Positions 18,605-27,693 of a DNA stretch of 64,000 nucleotides are shown here, piece by piece. The translations under genes were made by a program, and so were the position numbers. How positions within the stretch are numbered: the stretch's first letter is position 1; every line of letters starts with the position of its first letter. The DNA lies in contig CAYQXY010000027.1 of NCBI GenBank assembly GCA_964421595.1, positions 15,454 to 79,453 on the forward strand. Direction: 5' to 3'. The notes under the pieces are model-generated. The model was given only the letters and a program-made list of their open reading frames with translations, ran no database searches and had not been told where the DNA came from. The stretch comes from PXAP01 sp964421595. Lineage in GTDB: Bacteria > Bacteroidota > Bacteroidia > Bacteroidales > PUMT01.

Positions 18605-19279
18605 ATGATAGAAGCAGTAATATTTGACATGGATGGTGTACTGATCGATTCAGAGCCACTGTGGAGGGAAGCCGAGATTGAAGTATTCAAAAGGGTTGGA
18701 ATCAAACTGACAGAGGAGATGTGCCTTCAGACAACCGGACTGAGAACAGATGAAACCGTAGCCCACTGGTACCGCTTTCAGCCATGGACCAATCTTACCC
18801 GTAAAGAAGTAGGAATTGAAATAGAAGAAGCAGTTTGCGATATAGTCGATAAAAAAGGAGTGCCTTCTCCCGGAGTACGCAATATCATGGAATTTTTTAA
18901 TTCCAGGGGTATACCGAAAGCACTTGCTACCTCTTCAGCACCCGGGGTCATTGAACGGGTGCTTGGGAAGCTCCGACTTAAGGATGAGTTTAAAGTTATT
19001 TACAGTGCAGTCAACGAGGACTATGGGAAACCACATCCGGCGGTATATATTACAACAGCAGACAAATTGAATGTACATCCGGTGAATTGCCTTGCTATAG
19101 AAGATTCATTTGCCGGTTTACTGGCGGCTAAATCGGCCAAAATGCGTACGATTGTAATTCCTGAAGAGGCAAACCGTGAAAGTGCCAGATTCAGCATAGC
19201 CGATATAAAACTGGATAGCCTGAGGGATTTCTCATCTGAGCACTGGGAGATGCTGAACTCGCTGAATGGAGTCGGTTAA
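18605..19279 (+). CDS. hxpB: HAD-family sugar phosphatase (HxpB/YniC-like)
   Basis: This 224-residue HAD phosphatase has motif I DMDGVLIDSEP with the nucleophile Asp9 and Asp11, motif II ATSSAP and the motif III/IV stretch YGKPHPAVY then AIEDSFAGLLAAKSA. The cap region (TTGLRTDETVAHWYRFQPW) matches the E. coli hexitol/2-deoxyglucose-6-phosphatase HxpB (YniC) better than beta-phosphoglucomutase. It probably dephosphorylates hexitol or sugar phosphates in the cytoplasm. It stands alone, 315 bases from sdaA on the opposite strand. Beta-phosphoglucomutase is the alternative. Confidence 0.8.
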   Translation: MIEAVIFDMDGVLIDSEPLWREAEIEVFKRVGIKLTEEMCLQTTGLRTDETVAHWYRFQPWTNLTRKEVGIEIEEAVCDIVDKKGVPSPGVRNIMEFFNSRGIPKALATSSAPGVIERVLGKLRLKDEFKVIYSAVNEDYGKPHPAVYITTADKLNVHPVNCLAIEDSFAGLLAAKSAKMRTIVIPEEANRESARFSIADIKLDSLRDFSSEHWEMLNSLNGVG

Positions 19280-19525
19280 GATTGCCTGGTATTTAAGAAA
19301 TTCTATCGTGTTATTGAAGAATTTCGGGTGCACCTATTTACTTGTATAAGGTAGCCTGGTTGTAAATCTTCCATTTGTGGATCAGATATTATGAAAATGG
19401 TTGATTATAGGGGGAAGCCACGCATTTATAATACTGATTACCAGCACATATTTTCTGCTCATAAGGCTATGTATACGGGATGGGATTCATTCATATTTTC
19501 TCTGTTTAATTCTTTTTAAAAGGCT

Positions 19526-21676
19526 ATGCTTCCATTGCAAATTCAACTTCCTTTTGAAGATCCTATCCTGATTTTTACTATAATAGTGATAGTAATATTC
19601 ATCACCCCTATCATATTCAGAAAATTAAAAATTCCCGGAATAGTTGGGTTAATAGCAGCCGGTGTTATCCTGGGTCCGCATGGTTTCAATGTTCTTATGA
19701 GAGATGCAAGCATCGTACTTTTTGGCACGGTTGGCCTGCTTTATATTATGTTTCTCAGCGGACTGGAAATGGATCTTGAGGAATTCAGGAAAAAGATACA
19801 TAAAAGTGTAACTTTTGGCCTCCTGACTTTTATAATTCCACAGGGACTGGGAACTCTTGTTGCATTCTACATACTTGATTTTACTCTGCCAGCCTCGATT
19901 CTGCTTGCCAGCATGTTTGCATCGCATACACTTCTGGCCTATCCCATAATAAGTAAACTTGGACTGACCAAAACAGAGGCAGCTACCGTAACCTTTGGAG
20001 GAACACTTATTACCAATATCCTTGCACTGCTTGTTCTTTCTGTCATTGTAGCAATGAATGCCGGCGATCTGAACAGGCAGTTCTGGGTATTGCTTTCAGT
20101 ATATAGCCTGATGTTTGGAATAATAGTGTTTGCCGGAATTCCCAGGATAGGATCCTGGTTTTTTAAGAACTTCGAGGGTGAGGGTGTAAGCCATTACCTG
20201 TTTGTACTGGCAGTTGTTTTCGGATCATCATTCCTTGCCGGTGTGTTCAGGCTGGAACCTATCATTGGTGCGTTTGTCGCCGGACTGGCACTAAACAGGT
20301 TGATTCCCCCTACTTCTCCCCTGATGAACAGGATTGAATTTGTTGGAAATACACTGTTTATCCCGTTTTTTCTTATTGGTACAGGCATGTTGGTTGATCT
20401 GAGTATTCTCTTCAGGGATACCGAGGCAATAGGTGTCGCTATAACCATGATAATTGTTGCTACTTCTGCGAAATGGATTGCTGCATTCCTTACCCAAAAA
20501 ACCTTCAGGTATTCGGCCGATGAAAGAAATATGATCTTTGGGCTTAGCAATGCTCAGGCTGCATCTACCCTGGCAGCGGTGGTGATTGGCTATAATATAG
20601 GACTCTTTAATGAAAGTGTACTGAACGGTACTATCCTCATGATCCTGGTCACCTGCCTTATAAGCTCCTTCGTAACCGATAGGGCTGGAAGGAATATGGC
20701 AGTTACTGAGAAATTCCGGGAGCCTGTATTAAGTGACAGTCATGAGCGGATACTTGTTCCGGTAGCCAATCCTTCAACTATTGACAAGCTTATGGATCTG
20801 GCTTTTTTCATAAGGAATCCAAAATCAAACGAACCAGTCTATCCTCTGACCGTGGTAATTGAAAAGGGTGATCAGGATGTAATTACAGGCAAACTTCTTG
20901 AAAGCAATAAAATGCTTGAATCTGCAATTGTACACGGATCATCTACTGACAAGCCTGTGCAGCTTATATCAAAAGTAGATTTGAATGTCTCCTCGGGAAT
21001 AATCAGGGCATGTAAGGAGCTCTTAATTACCGATATGGTAATTGGATGGAATGGCCGGCTGGGTGCCAGGGAGAAAATATTCGGTTCAATTCTTGACATA
21101 ATCGTCAAAAAGATACCCGTTAATATATTGGTTTACAAACCCCTGTCACCTTTAAATACTGTCAGGCACCTGTATCTGGTGGCTCCTGAAAATGCAGAGT
21201 ATGAGAAGGGTTTTGAAAAATGGCTTATCAAGGTAATTCGTATAAGTCAGCAAACCAAAGCCTCAATCAGATTCTACGGCGTCAGGGCAACGATGACTGC
21301 AATTGAGAATAAATTAGCCAAAATACAGGTAAAAAGCACAATTAAATTTAACGAATTTGAGAAATGGACCCAGTTTTATGACCTGGCCTCCGATATCACC
21401 CCCAGTGATCTGTTGATAGTTGTCAGCGGACGCCAGGGAAGCATCTCCTATATCAGTCATCATGACATCATCCCAAAACTTCTTAGCAAATACTTTTACG
21501 CTCATAATTTTATCATACTCTACCCTGACGTAAGCACATCAGGACATGAGGTTGACAGTAACCTGCAACTGGAAGTGCAGACATATTCACCATTTACATC
21601 AAGAAGGTCGCAATATACCAGACCCGGAGAAGCTCAAATACCGACAGTTAAGATGAAGAAATTCACAAAGGAATGA
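19526..21676 (+). CDS. Cation:proton antiporter (CPA2) with UspA-like C-terminus
   Basis: This 716-residue inner-membrane protein has an antiporter domain of about a dozen transmembrane helices (residues about 10-390, including IPGIVGLIAAGVILGPHG and the LFLSGLEMD-like LSGLEMDLEEF region). Residues about 400-690 form soluble universal-stress-protein-like domains (HERILVPVANPSTIDKLMDLA; ELLITDMVIGWNG). It exchanges Na+ or K+ for protons; the C-terminal part probably senses nucleotides. It is convergent with tnaA, whose stop lies 6 bases after its own. Confidence 0.88.
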   Translation: MLPLQIQLPFEDPILIFTIIVIVIFITPIIFRKLKIPGIVGLIAAGVILGPHGFNVLMRDASIVLFGTVGLLYIMFLSGLEMDLEEFRKKIHKSVTFGLLTFIIPQGLGTLVAFYILDFTLPASILLASMFASHTLLAYPIISKLGLTKTEAATVTFGGTLITNILALLVLSVIVAMNAGDLNRQFWVLLSVYSLMFGIIVFAGIPRIGSWFFKNFEGEGVSHYLFVLAVVFGSSFLAGVFRLEPIIGAFVAGLALNRLIPPTSPLMNRIEFVGNTLFIPFFLIGTGMLVDLSILFRDTEAIGVAITMIIVATSAKWIAAFLTQKTFRYSADERNMIFGLSNAQAASTLAAVVIGYNIGLFNESVLNGTILMILVTCLISSFVTDRAGRNMAVTEKFREPVLSDSHERILVPVANPSTIDKLMDLAFFIRNPKSNEPVYPLTVVIEKGDQDVITGKLLESNKMLESAIVHGSSTDKPVQLISKVDLNVSSGIIRACKELLITDMVIGWNGRLGAREKIFGSILDIIVKKIPVNILVYKPLSPLNTVRHLYLVAPENAEYEKGFEKWLIKVIRISQQTKASIRFYGVRATMTAIENKLAKIQVKSTIKFNEFEKWTQFYDLASDITPSDLLIVVSGRQGSISYISHHDIIPKLLSKYFYAHNFIILYPDVSTSGHEVDSNLQLEVQTYSPFTSRRSQYTRPGEAQIPTVKMKKFTKE

Positions 21677-21682
21677 AAAGCC

Positions 21683-23059
21683 TCAGGCCTCCTCCAGTTC
21701 AACGGTAAAATGGCGCATGATTGGTGCTTCGCTGACTATCCTGAAACCTTTTTTAATACTATTCCGCCTGTCGTAAATATTTTTCAGGGCAACTGCTACA
21801 ACATCCATATGATTATTGGTGTATACCCTCCGGGGTATGGCAAGTCTGAGAAATTCAAGTTCCGGGTAACGGTTGTCCCTCGAAACCGGGTCACGGTCGG
21901 CGAGCAAAGTCCCTATTTCTGTACCCCTCACCCCTGCTTCCCTGTATAACTCAACAACAAGTATCTGGGCAAGGAACTCCTCCTTCGGGATATGTGGAAG
22001 AAAACGTTTGGCATCAACAAATATGGCATGGCCCCCAAACGGCTCCTGAAGAGGTATTCCAAACTCCTTCAGCCTGTTACCCAGATATGCAACCTGGTTT
22101 ATCCTTGTTTCAAGGTAGTCAAACTCAGTGCCCTCATAAAGTCCGCGAGCCAAAGCATTCATGTCTCTGCCTGACATTCCCCCATACGTGATATATCCTT
22201 CAAACATAATATTAAAAACCGAAGCTTTTTTAAAAAGCTCTTCATCCCTGCACCCTATAAACCCGCCCATATTAACAATTGCGTCCTTCTTGCTGCTCAT
22301 AGTCATTGCATCAGCATAGGAAAACATCTCAAGCACTATTTCCCTTATTTCCTTATTCTCATAACCTTTTTCCCGACGCTTGATAAAGTATGCATTCTCA
22401 GCAAATCTGGCTGCATCAAAAACCACTGGTATATGATACCGGTCGGCAAGCTCTTTTACTTCCCGCATATTTTTCATTGAAACGGGCTGTCCTCCGGAGG
22501 AATTACATGTAACGGTAACTACAATAAAAGGTATCCGCTCTGCCGGATAAACTGATAACACTTCCTCCAGCTTTACAAGGTCTATATTGCCCTTGAACGG
22601 ATGGTCGCAGGTTGTGTCAAATGCCTGATCGATGGTACAGTCTACCGCAGTTGCCTTCCGGAATTCAATATGTCCCTTTGTGGTATCAAAATGAGAATTA
22701 CCGGGAACAACATCACCCTCTTTTACCATTGCTGAAAAAAGAACATTTTCAGCAGCCCTGCCCTGATGGGTCGGCAGAAAATAAGGGAAGCCGGTTATCT
22801 CCCTGATAACTTCCCTGAGATTAAAATAACTCGATGCTCCTGCATAACTCTCATCGCCAATCATCATAGCCGACCATTGCCTGTCACTCATGGCTCCGGT
22901 ACCTGAATCAGTCAGCAAATCAATATAAACCTGTTCAGATGGTAAATTAAATACATTGTATTTTGCTTTCCTGATCCACGATTCTCTTTCTGATGGAGTA
23001 CTTTTTCTGATGGCCTCAACCATCTTTATTTTATATGATTCTGCAAATGGAAGTTCCAT
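21683..23059 (-). CDS. tnaA: Tryptophanase (beta-eliminating lyase)
   Basis: This 458-residue PLP enzyme cleaves L-tryptophan to indole, pyruvate and ammonia. Family blocks include YIDLLTDSGTGAMSD, PTHQGRAAE (residues 96-104), VTCNSSGGQPVS (183-194), FDAARFAENAYFIK and MSSKKDA with Lys258 as the likely PLP lysine. Tyrosine phenol-lyase is close in sequence. FDTTKGH and the AARFAENAYF form favour tryptophanase over TPL, which usually has TTTRYHQ and ATRCVENA. No tnaC-like leader or tryptophan permease was seen next to it. Confidence 0.85.
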   Translation of the reverse strand: MELPFAESYKIKMVEAIRKSTPSERESWIRKAKYNVFNLPSEQVYIDLLTDSGTGAMSDRQWSAMMIGDESYAGASSYFNLREVIREITGFPYFLPTHQGRAAENVLFSAMVKEGDVVPGNSHFDTTKGHIEFRKATAVDCTIDQAFDTTCDHPFKGNIDLVKLEEVLSVYPAERIPFIVVTVTCNSSGGQPVSMKNMREVKELADRYHIPVVFDAARFAENAYFIKRREKGYENKEIREIVLEMFSYADAMTMSSKKDAIVNMGGFIGCRDEELFKKASVFNIMFEGYITYGGMSGRDMNALARGLYEGTEFDYLETRINQVAYLGNRLKEFGIPLQEPFGGHAIFVDAKRFLPHIPKEEFLAQILVVELYREAGVRGTEIGTLLADRDPVSRDNRYPELEFLRLAIPRRVYTNNHMDVVAVALKNIYDRRNSIKKGFRIVSEAPIMRHFTVELEEA

Positions 23060-23273
23060 AATTGATACAATTGAATAAATATCTGGAGAAATGTTGAAGT
23101 GATACGGCCGGAGCAGACACCGGATGCCTGGTTGGGGAAATCAGGAAAAATAACAGGTATCCCTCTTCTTTATGTTAAGATAAAGGGACATGAATAAAAA
23201 ATGAATAAAATATTCTGTATGCATTGTAACGCAAAGGTGTGAATAATAAACAACAATAAAAATGCTTTTTAAC

Positions 23274-23309
23274 AGCATTGAACAAACCAGTCAGGGTTTG
23301 TTCAATGCT
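23274..23309 (-). terminator. 15-bp hairpin overlapping the GH15 stop codon
   Basis: Arms AGCATTGAACAAACC (23274-23288) and GGTTTGTTCAATGCT (23295-23309) are perfectly complementary with a six-base loop. The GH15 stop codon (23291-23293) falls in the loop, so the stem includes the gene's last codons. On the minus strand an AT-rich stretch with T's follows. It fits a terminator for the GH15 gene. Confidence 0.65.
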
Positions 23310-25099
23310 TTAACCACCCTTGTCTCGCTGGTCATGCCTTTAGCAAGTGCCATTGCCGATTCTATTAAAGCAAGATGGGAATAGGCCTGGGGAAAATTAC
23401 CCAGCAGCCTGTGAGATCCGAATTCTATATCTTCACTGTACAGACCCACATGGTTGCTGTATGACAGCAGCCGCCTGAACATCTCCTCTGCTTCTTCTTT
23501 CCGCCCGATGCGAACCAGGCTGGTCACCATCCAGAAATTGCATATTGTAAAGGATGACGAAGGGAGACCGAAATCGTCCTTGTTTTTATATCTGAACATT
23601 AATCCATCCTTCATTAACTCCTTTTTTATGGCATCTACTGTGCCAATAAACCTCGGATCATTAGCCTCAAGAAATCCGTACGACTCCATAAGCAGATTGG
23701 ATGCATCCATATCATCACTTCCATATGACTGGGTATAAGCATTTAATTTATCGTTCCAGGCATTTTTATTAATATCTTCACATATCTCATTCTTTAATAT
23801 ATTCCATTCATTCACATACTCTTCCATACGAAGTATGCCGGCAACTTTTATTGCCCTGTCAACTGCAACCCAGCATAACAACTTGGAAAATGTAAAATGC
23901 CGGCCCTCAGAACGGATCTCCCAAATTCCTTTATCAGGTTTCTGCCAGTTCGTTCCAACTGATTTTACTATGCTCCTGACAATTGTCCACAATTCCTCTG
24001 CATGTTCGGTGGAAACCTGATAATACTTCATATCCTGATATATTACATCCATCAGTACTCCATAAATGTCATGCTGTTTCTGGCTGTAGGCAGCATTTCC
24101 CACTCTGACGGGAGAAGAGCCTTCATAACCTTCAAGGTGTTCCAGTATAGTTTCTGTCAACTCTTTTTCTCCCCTGATACCATACATTATCTGGATGCGT
24201 TCATCTTTTGCCGGGGTAACATCGACTATAAACCGAAGGAATCCATAAGCTTCTTTTGTGTGTGATATCCTGTTAAAAATCTTTATTGTCATTGCAGCAT
24301 CCCTGATCCAGCAAAAACGGTAATCCCAGTTCCTCTCTTCACCAATTGCTTCCGGCAATGAAGTGGTAACTGCTGCCAGAACGGCACCTGTCTTCTGGAA
24401 GGTGAGCAGTTTGAGGAGAAGGGCGCTCCTGTTGATTTCCTCATCAAAAATATTAAGATGGATGGTGTTCTCAGACCAGTTTAGCCAGTAAACCTTTGTG
24501 CGTTCATACTTTAAATAGATTCTTTCAATATCCTGCTTCCGGATCTTTTGATTATAGGAAAGAAGAAAATATGCATCTTTCTCAAGAGTAATCTTCTTGC
24601 CTCCGGTAACACTTTCCTTGTTCAGATCGGTATAGAGGTAAATCGATTCATATTTACCCTCTGTACTTATGCTTTTAATATATTCGTGATTTATAAATGT
24701 CTTTGTCTCACCCCTGGCAAAATTCAGCTTAGGATCATAAATCACCTTAAACTCCGGCTTACCCGAAATATGAACAAAGTACCTTATAATATCAGGGGGT
24801 GAATAATACCGGCCATTTTCAAGGTAGTACCTTGGCATGAAATCGAACACCTCAAATATATGTTCACTTTTTTTAAACCTGGTTACAAGGATGTTTGTTC
24901 CAGGATAATACTTCTGGTTAATACTATATCCCTTTTCACATTTAATGCCAAACGTACCGCCGATATTCTTATCGAGGATTCTGGCGAAAACGGAAGATGA
25001 ATTGAACTCTGGAAGACAACACCAGTCAATCCATCCATCTTTTGAAACAAGTGCAGCACTGGTACAGTTTCCAATGACCCCATAATCAAGGTTTTTCAT
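23291..25099 (-). CDS. GH15 family glycoside hydrolase (glucoamylase/trehalase-like)
   Basis: This 602-residue enzyme begins YGVIGNCTSAALVSKDGWIDWCCLPEF, the N-terminal domain of GH15 trehalase/glucoamylase-like proteins (quoted from residue 6, shortened motif: GNCTSAALVSKDGSIDW type). The (alpha/alpha)6 barrel carries RNWDYRFCWIRDAA near residue 260 and the acid-rich end EDIEFGSHRLLGNFPQAYSH. It hydrolyses alpha-glucosidic bonds, either in trehalose or in alpha-glucan. No signal peptide is present, so it should be cytoplasmic. It is divergent from the glgE-treS-glgB genes, which suggests it supplies glucose from trehalose or their glucan. Confidence 0.85.
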   Translation of the reverse strand: MKNLDYGVIGNCTSAALVSKDGWIDWCCLPEFNSSSVFARILDKNIGGTFGIKCEKGYSINQKYYPGTNILVTRFKKSEHIFEVFDFMPRYYLENGRYYSPPDIIRYFVHISGKPEFKVIYDPKLNFARGETKTFINHEYIKSISTEGKYESIYLYTDLNKESVTGGKKITLEKDAYFLLSYNQKIRKQDIERIYLKYERTKVYWLNWSENTIHLNIFDEEINRSALLLKLLTFQKTGAVLAAVTTSLPEAIGEERNWDYRFCWIRDAAMTIKIFNRISHTKEAYGFLRFIVDVTPAKDERIQIMYGIRGEKELTETILEHLEGYEGSSPVRVGNAAYSQKQHDIYGVLMDVIYQDMKYYQVSTEHAEELWTIVRSIVKSVGTNWQKPDKGIWEIRSEGRHFTFSKLLCWVAVDRAIKVAGILRMEEYVNEWNILKNEICEDINKNAWNDKLNAYTQSYGSDDMDASNLLMESYGFLEANDPRFIGTVDAIKKELMKDGLMFRYKNKDDFGLPSSSFTICNFWMVTSLVRIGRKEEAEEMFRRLLSYSNHVGLYSEDIEFGSHRLLGNFPQAYSHLALIESAMALAKGMTSETRVVKALNKP

Positions 25100-25617
25100 C
25101 CGAATAATTTTTAAGTACTTATCTAAATTTAATTAAGTTACAATTGATAATCAGGTGATCGCCACGGATGAATCACCCATGCTTTATTCATTTCTTTTTG
25201 TGTGCCCCGGCTCATGGGAGATTCATCCAATAAAACTTACTTTCCCTTTGGGTTTTTTGTATAATCATATCATTTTCACCAAATTAATTTGACAACAACA
25301 TTAATCTTTACTTTAAATAATTGACAATTAATTTGCTGAAGCTCAATAAAGTGATAAAAGTTTCCTGTTGCCGATTAATTTCGATATTTTTAGCCTTACA
25401 GTCATAAAATTAAATAACACATATCAATAAGGCAACTTTTTAGTGAAGTTAATTATACAGTCACTTTCGGACATTGATCTGTAATCATTTATTCAGTATG
25501 AAAGTTTAATCAAACAATTTTGCTTTAGAATGGTTATTTACTGTAGATATTTATCAGACATGATTTTTATCCTGATTTATAATTTTATTTCCCTCCATAT
25601 ATCTCAAATAAAACTTT
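25100..25617. other. Divergent intergenic region between GH15 and glgE
   Basis: These 518 AT-rich bases must hold the promoters for the GH15 gene (minus) and the glgE set (plus). They contain the second copy of the 40-bp repeat at 25189-25228. No clear TTTG/TAnnTTTG pair was found, and no gene is evident. Confidence 0.5.
25189..25228 (+). repeat. 40-bp dispersed repeat, copy 2
   Basis: This is an exact inverted copy of 18304-18343, containing GTGTGCCCCGGCTCATGGGA. The two copies bracket hxpB, the antiporter, tnaA and GH15. It sits about 90 bases upstream of the GH15 start. Confidence 0.75.
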
Positions 25618-27582
25618 ATGAAGAACATCAAAGGCAGAAACAGAATTATAATAGAACATGTTTATCCCGAAATTGATTGCGGAAAATATCCTGTAAAGAG
25701 AGTTGTTGGTGAATCAGTTAATGTAAGCGCTGACATATACGCCGATGGACACAATGAGATAAAGGCAGTTTTGCTTCACAGGCGCAAAGGGAAAAAAAAC
25801 TGGGAAGAAACCCCGATGAAGCATGTTTCCAATGATAAATGGGAGGCAAGCTTTATTACCGAAGAAATGGGATGGTACGAATATTCCCTGCAGGGGTGGG
25901 TAGATCATTTTGCTTCATGGCAGAAAGGACTAAAACTAAAATTCGAAGCCAACCAGGATATAAAAACAGAACTGAAGATTGGCGCCATAATGATGCAAAA
26001 GGTTAAAGAGAAGGTCAAACCTAAAATAAAGAAACAATTTGATAAGTGGATTTCTGCAATTAGCGAACCGGTCCACAGCAGTGCATCGGCCACAGCTCTG
26101 ATGCTGAGCGATGAAATAACCGCTGCGATGTATGAAAATACTAACCGGGACGATGCCACTACATACGAAAATGTACTGCTTGTTGAGGTGGAGAGAAAGC
26201 GGGCCCTGTTTAGCAGCTGGTATGAAGTTTTTCCAAGATCTACATCATCAGAACCAGGAAAGCACGGTACTTTCAAAGATGTGGAGAAGATGATCCCCCT
26301 TGTTGCGAATATGGGGTTTGACATTCTTTATTTCCCCCCCATTCACCCAATAGGAGTTTCCTTCCGCAAAGGAAAGGATAACTCAACAACTGCAGAACCG
26401 GGAGAACCAGGATCGCCCTGGGCCATAGGCAGTGAGCTGGGTGGTCATAAGGCAATCCATCCTGAACTGGGAACACTTGAGGATTTTCGCAGTGTGGTAA
26501 AAACAGCAGCCGGTCACGGTCTTGAAATTGCACTTGATCTTGCATATCAGTGCTCGCAGGACCATCCCTATGTAAAGGAACACCCTGAATGGTTCACATG
26601 GAGACCTGACGGCCAGGTACAATATGCAGAGAACCCTCCGAAAAAATACCAGGATGTTGTGGCATTCAACTTTGAAAATGATGACTGGCAGAACATGTGG
26701 AAGGAGTTGAAAAGCATAGTCGATTACTGGATTCAGCAGGGTGTAAAGGTTTTCAGGGTTGATAACCCGCATACAAAATCATTCGGATTCTGGGAATGGA
26801 TGATTGCAGAAATAAAAAAAGATCATTCTGATACTATTTTCCTCGCAGAGGCATTTACCAGGAATAAGGTGATGGACAGGCTTGGAAAAATAGGGTTTAC
26901 CCAGTCTTATACCTATTTTACCTGGAGAAACAGCCGCGATGAGTTTGTGGAGTACCTGCATGAACTAACGCGGACCGAACGGCGGGAGTATTACAGGCCC
27001 AATTTCTGGCCAAACACCCCCGATATTCTTCCTGTATCACTCCAGTATAAAAACGAGGCTGCCTTTATTTCAAGGTTTGTTATGGCCGCCACATTGTCTT
27101 CCAACTATGGAATATACGGGCCGGTCTTTGAATTTGGTCATAACGTTCCTCATCCGGCAAGGGAGGAGTATATTGACAATGAAAAGTATGAGATCAAACA
27201 TTACGACTGGCATGGAATGAACCGGCTTAGAAAACTAATGGCAAAAGTGAATATTATACGGAAGGAAAACCCGGCATTGCAAACCACCTGGAATATTTAC
27301 TTTGCAGAAACTCATAATAACCAGTTGTTGTGTTATGGAAAAACTGATGACAGTAAACAAAACAGGATCTTTGTAGCCGTCAGCATGGATCCGGAATTCA
27401 CTCAGGGCAGTATGATAAAGGTTCCGCTGCATGATATGGGCATTTCGGCCGACAGGTCTTATGATATGGTTGATCTGCTTACGGGATACAGATATACATG
27501 GAGCGGTGAATGGAATTATGTTGAGCTGAACCCGCATATCTTTCCGGTACATATCTTCAGGGTTGAACAAAAAGATACCTGA
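25618..27582 (+). CDS. glgE: Alpha-1,4-glucan:maltose-1-phosphate maltosyltransferase
   Basis: This 654-residue GH13 enzyme transfers maltose from maltose-1-phosphate to alpha-1,4-glucan. The N-terminal region (residues 1-100, with RVVGESVNVSADIYADGH) is the DUF3416-type domain of GlgE. The barrel has FPPIHPIGVSFRKGKDN, the nucleophile Asp382 in FRVDNPHTK and the acid/base Glu411 in LAEAFTR. FRVDNPHTKS and NPPKKYQD are characteristic of GlgE rather than ordinary amylases. It heads a same-strand set with treS-maltokinase (111 bases on) and glgB, whose products supply its substrate and branch its product. Confidence 0.93.
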   Translation: MKNIKGRNRIIIEHVYPEIDCGKYPVKRVVGESVNVSADIYADGHNEIKAVLLHRRKGKKNWEETPMKHVSNDKWEASFITEEMGWYEYSLQGWVDHFASWQKGLKLKFEANQDIKTELKIGAIMMQKVKEKVKPKIKKQFDKWISAISEPVHSSASATALMLSDEITAAMYENTNRDDATTYENVLLVEVERKRALFSSWYEVFPRSTSSEPGKHGTFKDVEKMIPLVANMGFDILYFPPIHPIGVSFRKGKDNSTTAEPGEPGSPWAIGSELGGHKAIHPELGTLEDFRSVVKTAAGHGLEIALDLAYQCSQDHPYVKEHPEWFTWRPDGQVQYAENPPKKYQDVVAFNFENDDWQNMWKELKSIVDYWIQQGVKVFRVDNPHTKSFGFWEWMIAEIKKDHSDTIFLAEAFTRNKVMDRLGKIGFTQSYTYFTWRNSRDEFVEYLHELTRTERREYYRPNFWPNTPDILPVSLQYKNEAAFISRFVMAATLSSNYGIYGPVFEFGHNVPHPAREEYIDNEKYEIKHYDWHGMNRLRKLMAKVNIIRKENPALQTTWNIYFAETHNNQLLCYGKTDDSKQNRIFVAVSMDPEFTQGSMIKVPLHDMGISADRSYDMVDLLTGYRYTWSGEWNYVELNPHIFPVHIFRVEQKDT

Positions 27583-27693
27583 AATCATTATAAATGAAGG
27601 TAGTTATATGCAGTCGCCCGAAATAATGTACTAATAAAAGACATCTATTCGCCTGTTAAAAAAGTATTTAATTATCAATCATATCTCAAAAAT

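Noticed and set aside
19391..19519. A 42-residue plus-strand frame beginning MKMVDYRGKP before the antiporter
   Set aside because: It has no recognisable family and no promoter-like motif; it may be real but cannot be supported.
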